A stretch of DNA of 64,000 bases from Cellulomonas sp. SLBN-39 (GTDB taxonomy: Bacteria; Actinomycetota; Actinomycetes; Actinomycetales; Cellulomonadaceae). Positions 59,196 to 64,000 of this stretch are shown here, piece by piece. The notes under the pieces were generated by a model. That model saw only the letters and a program-made list of their open reading frames with translations. It did not search any database and was not told the DNA's origin. A program made the translations under genes and the position numbers. Numbering within the stretch: position 1 is the first letter of the stretch; the number at the start of each line of letters is the position of its first letter. The stretch spans positions 2,976,001-3,040,000 of the forward strand of contig NZ_VFOA01000001.1 in assembly GCF_006715865.1 (NCBI RefSeq), in the 5' to 3' direction.

Positions 59196-60019
59196 CGGTC
59201 GAGCGGGGCCGTCGACGAGCGTGCCGGGCCGGCGGGGTCCCCGTCCAGCGCGTCCTCGGTGACGATCTCGGAGGTGACGAGGCGCGCTCGTCGGGCCTCG
59301 TCGGTGCGCAGGGCCTGCGCGGTTGCCGCATCCACGAGCACGAGCGAGCCACCGCCGCTCAGCAGTCCCAGCACGCCCAGCAGCGCGGTCGCCGTGACGG
59401 GGTCCGTGCCGGCGGCCTCCAGGCGCCGCACGCCGGTCGCCGTGGTGGTCCCGTGCGCGCGTGCGAGCAGGTCCCCGTGCGTGACGCCGTCGAGCGCCGG
59501 CGCCCCCGGGTCCGGCCGTGGCACGGGGCCCAGCTGGTCCGGGTAGGTCATGACGGCCGCCGCGCCGTCGGTGGCGCCCGCCGGCAGGGGGCTGTCGACC
59601 CGGCGCGCCAGCGCGGGCAGCGCGACCGCCACGAGGGCCGGTGCGTCGACGTGGCGTGCCACGTCGGCCGTGACGACGACGTCGGCGCTCCGTCGGCTGC
59701 CGCCGGCGTCGGGGGCCAGGACGCAGGCCCCGGCCCGCCACGTGGCCAGCGCCCACAGCACGGTGCGCCAGTGCAGGGGAAGGTCGAGCAGCACCTCGCT
59801 GCCCGGTCCGACGTCGTACTCCTCGACGAGGAGGTTCGTCGTCTTCGTGACCCAGTTCACGACGACGGCGCCGGAGAGCTCGACGCGCTCCCCGTCGTGC
59901 CCGTACCAGGTGAGCCGAGGTCGCCCCGGCTCCTTCTGCAACGTCGCGAGCACGTGTGCGAGGTCCCGATCGCCGGGGTGGCCGGGAGGCGGTGGGCTCG
60001 GGTGCGGGGGTGGCGTCAT
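59192..60019 (-). CDS. TIGR03089-family protein (AMP-binding-enzyme-like fragment)
   Basis: 275 residues. DLAHVLATLQKEPGRPRLTW, VNWVTKTTNLLVEEYDVGPG and LLDLPLHWRTVLWALATWRA resemble the N-terminal part of acyl-CoA-synthetase/AMP-binding enzymes, but the protein is far too short for a full one and lacks the ATP P-loop. From memory such proteins are called TIGR03089 and lie beside whiB and LCP genes in many actinobacteria, including mycobacteria. The ATG at 60019 is leaderless; a longer start at 60046 is rejected for that reason. Role unknown. Confidence 0.8.
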   Translation of the reverse strand: MTPPPHPSPPPPGHPGDRDLAHVLATLQKEPGRPRLTWYGHDGERVELSGAVVVNWVTKTTNLLVEEYDVGPGSEVLLDLPLHWRTVLWALATWRAGACVLAPDAGGSRRSADVVVTADVARHVDAPALVAVALPALARRVDSPLPAGATDGAAAVMTYPDQLGPVPRPDPGAPALDGVTHGDLLARAHGTTTATGVRRLEAAGTDPVTATALLGVLGLLSGGGSLVLVDAATAQALRTDEARRARLVTSEIVTEDALDGDPAGPARSSTAPLDR

Positions 60020-60026
60020 GAGCCCA

Positions 60027-60032
60027 AGGCTA
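60027..60032 (-). promoter_or_regulatory. -10 box (TAGCCT), leaderless
   Basis: Minus-strand TAGCCT ends 7 nt before the ATG at 60019. Confidence 0.6.
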
Positions 60033-60103
60033 GACAGAACGGACACGTCACCCGGCCGGGTGAGTTTTCACCCGGACAAGCCGGGCATCTAGCACGCCTC
60101 GGG

Positions 60104-60132
60104 TTGACGGCCTCGAACGACACGCGTGTAAT
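60104..60132 (+). promoter_or_regulatory. whiB promoter (TTGACG - 17 nt - TGTAAT)
   Basis: The only near-consensus two-element promoter seen in the window. The predicted leader of about 115 nt ends with GGAGG (60245-60249), 5 nt before the ATG. This stretch is less GC-rich than its surroundings. Confidence 0.6.
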
Positions 60133-60254
60133 TCCTGAGAACTGATTCATCGAACGGGCACCACGTCGCGGCCTTCCGCGCCGCACCGGCAGCTTCGAGC
60201 GAGCCAGCCAGCCAGCATCACGAGCAGCACGAGCACCAACCCGCGGAGGCACGC

Positions 60255-60581
60255 ATGTGGCACCTGCTCGACGACGAGACCTTCCCGACAGACGTCGAGG
60301 CACCGGCACAGGCGCCGGCGTCCAACGTCCTGTCGCTGTTCGGCACGCCCGACGACGACGGACCCATGGGGTGGCAGGAGCGCGCCCTGTGCGCCCAGAC
60401 CGACCCCGAGGCGTTCTTCCCCGAGAAGGGCGGCTCGACCCGCGAGGCCAAGAAGGTGTGCACGTCTTGCGACGTGCGTTCCGAGTGCCTCGAGTACGCG
60501 CTGGAGAACGACGAGCGGTTCGGCATCTGGGGCGGCCTGTCCGAGCGCGAGCGCCGCAAGCTCAAGCGGCGCGTCGTCTGA
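60255..60581 (+). CDS. WhiB-family iron-sulfur transcription regulator (WhiB/WhmD type)
   Basis: 108-residue Fe-S regulator of the WhiB family, which works with the primary sigma factor. Four cysteines, Cys46, Cys69, Cys72 and Cys78 (C-x22-C-x2-C-x5-C), bind the cluster; GIWGGLSERERRKLKRR is the G-I/V-W-G-G turn plus basic C-terminus. The layout with the cell-wall locus and TIGR03089 gene points to the WhiB2/WhmD branch, which controls septation in mycobacteria and sporulation septation in Streptomyces (family knowledge). A long leader and a strong promoter suggest high, regulated expression. Confidence 0.95.
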   Translation: MWHLLDDETFPTDVEAPAQAPASNVLSLFGTPDDDGPMGWQERALCAQTDPEAFFPEKGGSTREAKKVCTSCDVRSECLEYALENDERFGIWGGLSERERRKLKRRVV

Positions 60582-60595
60582 CCGCAGCACCCGCA

Positions 60596-60623
60596 GGTCC
60601 GCACCGCCGAGCCGGCGCGGACC
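60596..60623 (+). terminator. Hairpin terminator after whiB
   Basis: Stem GGTCCG/CGGACC plus CGCC/GGCG with a 3-nt bulge and a 5-nt loop, 15 nt after the stop. Confidence 0.5.
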
Positions 60624-60710
60624 GCGGCGGGCCCGCGCGCGACGGTGCGTGCCGGGTGGGCCGGGAGCGACGCGCCGCGTGCGCTCGCCGCCCGGACGCC
60701 GCCGCCGGGG

Positions 60711-60716
60711 CATGAT
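60711..60716 (+). promoter_or_regulatory. Possible -10 box (CATGAT) of the large GT2
   Basis: CATGAT ends 9 nt before the ATG at 60726, and no ribosome site lies between; weaker than the other leaderless boxes. Confidence 0.35.
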
Positions 60717-60725
60717 GACGCGAGC

Positions 60726-63700
60726 ATGACTGACACGCTGTCCCCCGTGGACCTCCCGACGACCGCCTCGGTGCCGGTGACGACGCCCGTCACGGCCGTG
60801 GTGGTGACCCGCGGACGCACCGGGTACCTCGCCACGACGTTGCGGGCCCTCGCGGCGCAGGTCCGCCGCCCCACCCGCGTCCTCGTCGTCGATGTCGGGG
60901 CGTCCGACGGCCGTGCCGTCGGGCCGGTGCTGGACGCCGCGTTCGCCCAGCTCTCCGCGCCCGTGCCCCGCCTGACGAGCGTCGGCGTGCCCCGGGCCGC
61001 GACCTTCGGCGAGGCCGTGACCGCCGGTCTCGACGTCCTCGAGCGCACGCTCGGCGGCGCACCGTCGCCGTGGCTGTGGCTCCTGCACGACGACAGCGCA
61101 CCCGCCCCCGACGCCCTCGCGCACCTCGTGCGCACCGTCGGCCACGCCCCGTCCGTCGCCGTCGCCGGCTGCAAGCAGCGCACCTGGACCTCGCCCGAAC
61201 GGTTGCTCGAGGTCGGGCTGCGCACCACCCGCTCCGGACGGCGCAGCACCGACGTCGAGCCCGGCGAGCTCGACCAGGGTCAGCACGACGGCCGGTCCGA
61301 CGTGCTGGGCGTCGGCCTCGCCGGCGCCCTGGTCCGCCGCGACGTCTGGGACGCCCTCGGCGGCACCGACCCCGCCCTCGGCCCCTTCGGCGACGGCCTC
61401 GACCTCTCCCGCCGTGCCCGCCTGGCCGGGCACCGCGTCGTCGTCGTGCCCGCGGCCGTCGTCCGGCACGCGCAGGCGGCGTACCACGGCCTGCGGCCCG
61501 CCCGCGGGGACGGTGGCGAGCTCGCAGCCCGCGAGGTCGACCTCGACGGCGACGGCGAGCCCGACGGCGCCGACCCCACCCGCTCCTTCCTGCCGCGCCG
61601 CACCTCGCTCCTGCACCAGCGTCTCGTGCACGCCGCCCCCGCGCTGCTTCCGCTCGTCGTCCTGCTCGTGCCGACGGTCGCGGTGGTGCGTGCGCTCGGG
61701 CAGGTCGCCGCCAAGCGTCCCGGCCTGGCCGTCGCCGAGCTGCGGGCCGCCCTCACCGTGCTGCTGCGCCCCGGCGCGGTCGTGCGCGCCCGCGGCCGGG
61801 CCCGGACGACCCGCGTGCTCGCCCGGCGCACCCTGCACCCGCTGCAGGCGACGTGGCGCGACGTGTGGGTGCAGGCCCGCGACCGGCGGCTGGCACGCCT
61901 CGAGGCGCGCCGCGTCGTCCGTGCCCTCAGCGAGCTCGAGCTGCGCGAGCTCGCCGCCCTCGCCACCCGCCGTCGCGCCACCCTCGGCCTCGTGCTCATC
62001 GTGCTGGTCGTCGTCACGGTCGTCGCCCTCGGGCGCCTGCTCGGCCCTCTCCTGGCCGGCGGGGCCCTCACCGGACCCGCCCTCGCCCGGGCCACCACGC
62101 CGCTCGCGGACGTGTGGGCCGCCGCGACGTCGGGCTGGGTCGCCGCCGGGCTGGGCGACCGCGGCCCCGCCGACCCCCTCGCCCTGCTCCTCGTCCCCCT
62201 CGCCGCCCTCTCCGAGAGCGGCGCCGGCACCGCCCTCGGGCTCCTCGTCCTCGCCGCCGTGCCGCTCGCCGGGTACTCCGCGTGGACGGCGTCCGGCGCC
62301 GCGACGCGCTCGACCGTGCTGCGGGCGTGGGCCGCCGTCGCATGGGCCGCCGCGCCGGCCCTGCTCCTCGCCGTGGGGCAGACCCGCGTCGGCGCCGTGC
62401 TCGTGCACGTCGCCCTGCCCTGGGTCGCGCTGGGCCTGGCCCGTGCCGTCGGCGTGCAGCGCGTCGACCGGGTGCTGTCCGGTGTGGCCACGGCGGTACG
62501 GGCCGGCCCCCGCGCCGCCGAGGACGACGGACGCACCCCCGTGGTCGGCACGACGCCCGCCCGCGGCACCCCGTCCGTCCCGCACCCGCGCACGGCAGCC
62601 CCTGCCGAGGAGGACGGAGCGGCCGACGACCGCTTCGTCGGCGCCGCCGCCCCGACGGGGTCCGTCGCCGCCGCTGCGGGCGCCGCTCTCGCGCTCGCGG
62701 TCGTCCTCGCCGGCGCACCCGCGCTGCTGCCCGCCGTGCTCACGGTCGTCCTCGCGGTCGCGGCGACCGCGCCGCGCGGCCGCCTGCGGGTGCTGCTCGT
62801 GCCGGTGCCGTCGCTCGTGCTGCTCGCCCCGCTCCTGGCCGAGGTCGCGCGCCGCGGCACCGACGGGCTCGCCCTGCTGCTCGCCGACCCCGGAGCGCCC
62901 GCCCTGGCCGCGCCGGCGGCCGGCTGGCAGCGGGTCCTGGGCCTGCCCGCGGACGCGACGGGCCTGGTGCCGCAGCTGCCCGGCACCGCCGCCCTCGTGG
63001 TCGTCGCGGCGCCGGGCGCGGTGCTGGTCCTGCTCGCGGTCCTCGCGCTGCTGCGGGGCGCGCCCGTGTCCCGCGCCGTCCGCCTCTGCTGGTGGGCCGC
63101 CGCCGCGGGCCTGGCCACGGCCGCCGTCGTCGCCGCCGTGACCGCGGTGCCGACGGCCGAGGGCACCGGCCCCGCCTGGACGGGCGCCGCGCTCTCGCTC
63201 GCCACCCTCGGGCTGCTCGCCGCCGGCCTGCTCGGCGCCGACCGCCTGCGCGAGCGCCTCGCCGCGCAGACGTTCGGCTGGCGGCAGCCGGCGGCCGTGC
63301 TCGTCGCGGTGCTCGCCGCCGTCGTCGTGCTCACGCCGCTGGTCGGCTGGACGGCTGGAGTGCGCGGCGGGGGGTCGCCGGGCGTCGTCTCGGGCCCGGT
63401 GGTCCCCGCCGTCGGGCAGCAGGGCGCTCAGTCGGCGGCCGCGTCGCGGGTGCTCGCCCTGACGGTACGGACCGACGGCACGCTCGCCTGGCAGCTGCTG
63501 CGCGCCGACGGCACGCAGATGGTCGACCAGTCCGCGGCGGTGCGGACCCGCCAGCTCGTCGAGGACGACGCCGCGGACCCCGCGACCGCCGAGGTGCACA
63601 CCCTCGTGGCGCGGCTCTCCACCAGCACCGCGCCGGACGCGGCCGCTGGGCTCGCGGCCCTCGCCGTCGGCGACGTGCTCGTGCCCGCGGCGACCGACCC

Positions 63701-64000
63701 GGCCGCGGACGCCGCGCGCACCCGCCTCGTCGCTGTGCTCGACGCCACGCCGGGGCTCGAGCGTGTCACCCACGACGCCGCGGGCACCCTGTGGCGCGTC
63801 GCGGGGGCGGACGGCGACGTCGTCACCTCCTGGGCCCGTACGGTGCCCGAGGACGCGTCCGACGCCGCCGCGGACGACCCCGCCCTGCTGGCGGGCGAGG
63901 CCGCCCCGGTCGACGCCGACCGACGGACCGTGCGCACCACCGTCGAGGACGGCGACGGACGCCGCGTCCTCGTCCTCGCGGAGCGGTCCGGCGACGGCTG
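60726..64000 (+). CDS. Large GT2 glycosyltransferase with membrane C-terminal part, 3' truncated by the window edge
   Basis: At least 1091 residues; no stop before the window end. Residues ~20-260 form a GT-A domain: VTAVVVTRGRTGYLATTLRA, VLVVDVGASDGR, WLWLLHDDSAPAPDALAHLV (D-D-x in the DXD position) and LGPFGDGLDLSRRARLAGHR. A basic linker follows (~330-400), then some 10-13 hydrophobic segments to ~880 and a soluble extracellular-looking part (LAWQLLRADGTQMVDQSAAV). Such giant GT2 proteins next to whiB are frequent in actinobacteria; the substrate is unknown. The ATG at 60726 is chosen because the ATGs at 60712 and 60715 are in another frame that stops at once. Confidence 0.85.
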   Translation, partial: MTDTLSPVDLPTTASVPVTTPVTAVVVTRGRTGYLATTLRALAAQVRRPTRVLVVDVGASDGRAVGPVLDAAFAQLSAPVPRLTSVGVPRAATFGEAVTAGLDVLERTLGGAPSPWLWLLHDDSAPAPDALAHLVRTVGHAPSVAVAGCKQRTWTSPERLLEVGLRTTRSGRRSTDVEPGELDQGQHDGRSDVLGVGLAGALVRRDVWDALGGTDPALGPFGDGLDLSRRARLAGHRVVVVPAAVVRHAQAAYHGLRPARGDGGELAAREVDLDGDGEPDGADPTRSFLPRRTSLLHQRLVHAAPALLPLVVLLVPTVAVVRALGQVAAKRPGLAVAELRAALTVLLRPGAVVRARGRARTTRVLARRTLHPLQATWRDVWVQARDRRLARLEARRVVRALSELELRELAALATRRRATLGLVLIVLVVVTVVALGRLLGPLLAGGALTGPALARATTPLADVWAAATSGWVAAGLGDRGPADPLALLLVPLAALSESGAGTALGLLVLAAVPLAGYSAWTASGAATRSTVLRAWAAVAWAAAPALLLAVGQTRVGAVLVHVALPWVALGLARAVGVQRVDRVLSGVATAVRAGPRAAEDDGRTPVVGTTPARGTPSVPHPRTAAPAEEDGAADDRFVGAAAPTGSVAAAAGAALALAVVLAGAPALLPAVLTVVLAVAATAPRGRLRVLLVPVPSLVLLAPLLAEVARRGTDGLALLLADPGAPALAAPAAGWQRVLGLPADATGLVPQLPGTAALVVVAAPGAVLVLLAVLALLRGAPVSRAVRLCWWAAAAGLATAAVVAAVTAVPTAEGTGPAWTGAALSLATLGLLAAGLLGADRLRERLAAQTFGWRQPAAVLVAVLAAVVVLTPLVGWTAGVRGGGSPGVVSGPVVPAVGQQGAQSAAASRVLALTVRTDGTLAWQLLRADGTQMVDQSAAVRTRQLVEDDAADPATAEVHTLVARLSTSTAPDAAAGLAALAVGDVLVPAATDPAADAARTRLVAVLDATPGLERVTHDAAGTLWRVAGADGDVVTSWARTVPEDASDAAADDPALLAGEAAPVDADRRTVRTTVEDGDGRRVLVLAERSGDG

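Noticed and set aside
60206..60222. CCAG/GCCA direct repeats in the whiB leader
   Set aside because: Three short tandem copies only; probably chance in GC-rich sequence, with no sign of a riboswitch or CRISPR unit.
60712..60723. ATGATG at 60712-60717 as the start of the large GT2
   Set aside because: It is in a different frame that hits a TGA after five codons.
60147..63773. 1208-codon open frame on the minus strand
   Set aside because: It lies opposite the large GT2, its product is low-complexity Gly/Arg/Ala/Glu, and it has no domain; long antisense frames are expected at this GC content.

Overview
The window is very GC-rich, densely coded DNA from a Gram-positive actinobacterium. The evidence is a WhiB-family regulator, LytR-CpsA-Psr (LCP) cell-wall ligases, a full dTDP-rhamnose set, many GTG/TTG starts, stop/start overlaps of the GTGA/ATGA type, and TAnnnT -10 boxes 6-8 nt before start codons (leaderless genes). 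A Cellulomonas-like member of the Micrococcales fits, but the genus cannot be proved from this sequence alone. No tRNA, rRNA, CRISPR array, insertion sequence or phage gene was recognised. Almost the whole window is one surface-polysaccharide locus between housekeeping genes.

Left edge (1-4.3 kb): 3' part of manA, then purK-purE and a membrane O-acyltransferase. 4.3-12.7 kb (minus strand): a nonulosonate block, transcribed as CMP-nonulosonate synthetase fused to a KdsC-like phosphatase, a short NeuB, two putative glycosyltransferases (GTs), glf (UDP-galactofuranose), then two LCP ligases. The combination of a phosphatase-fused NeuA, a NeuB without a SAF domain and no NeuC suggests KDN rather than N-acetylneuraminate, and so a teichulosonic-acid-like wall polymer. 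12.8-20.5 kb: glycosyltransferases and two pyruvyl-transferase-family proteins on opposite strands, convergent and overlapping. 20.7-26.8 kb (plus): two secreted SGNH proteins, a membrane acyltransferase-SGNH fusion and a lipoprotein.

26.8-28.6 kb: first ABC exporter. 29-31.1 kb: a GT2 and rfbB. 31.3-34 kb: a secreted N-acetylmuramoyl-L-alanine amidase. 34.1-38.4 kb: methyltransferase, second ABC exporter (Wzm/Wzt with carbohydrate-recognition tail) and a GT. 38.4-42.9 kb: a WbbL-like GT2, a small coiled-coil protein and a double-GT fusion. 43-45.7 kb: a secreted SpoIID/LytB protein with the same C-terminal repeats as the amidase. 45.7-50.3 kb (minus): rfbC, a rhamnosyltransferase and two DUF2142-like membrane proteins. 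50.5-53.3 kb: rfbD, a dolichol-P-mannose-synthase-like GT and rfbA. 53.4-60 kb: a GT4, a UPF0104-like membrane protein, a 50-residue ORF, two GT-C-like membrane proteins and a TIGR03089-type protein.

Right edge: whiB and a very large GT2 cut by the window end. Working model (inference): cytoplasmic GTs build rhamnose-, galactofuranose- and nonulosonate-containing glycans; two ABC transporters export them; membrane GT-C enzymes and acyl/SGNH proteins decorate them outside; LCP proteins attach them to peptidoglycan; and the amidase and SpoIID proteins remodel the wall.
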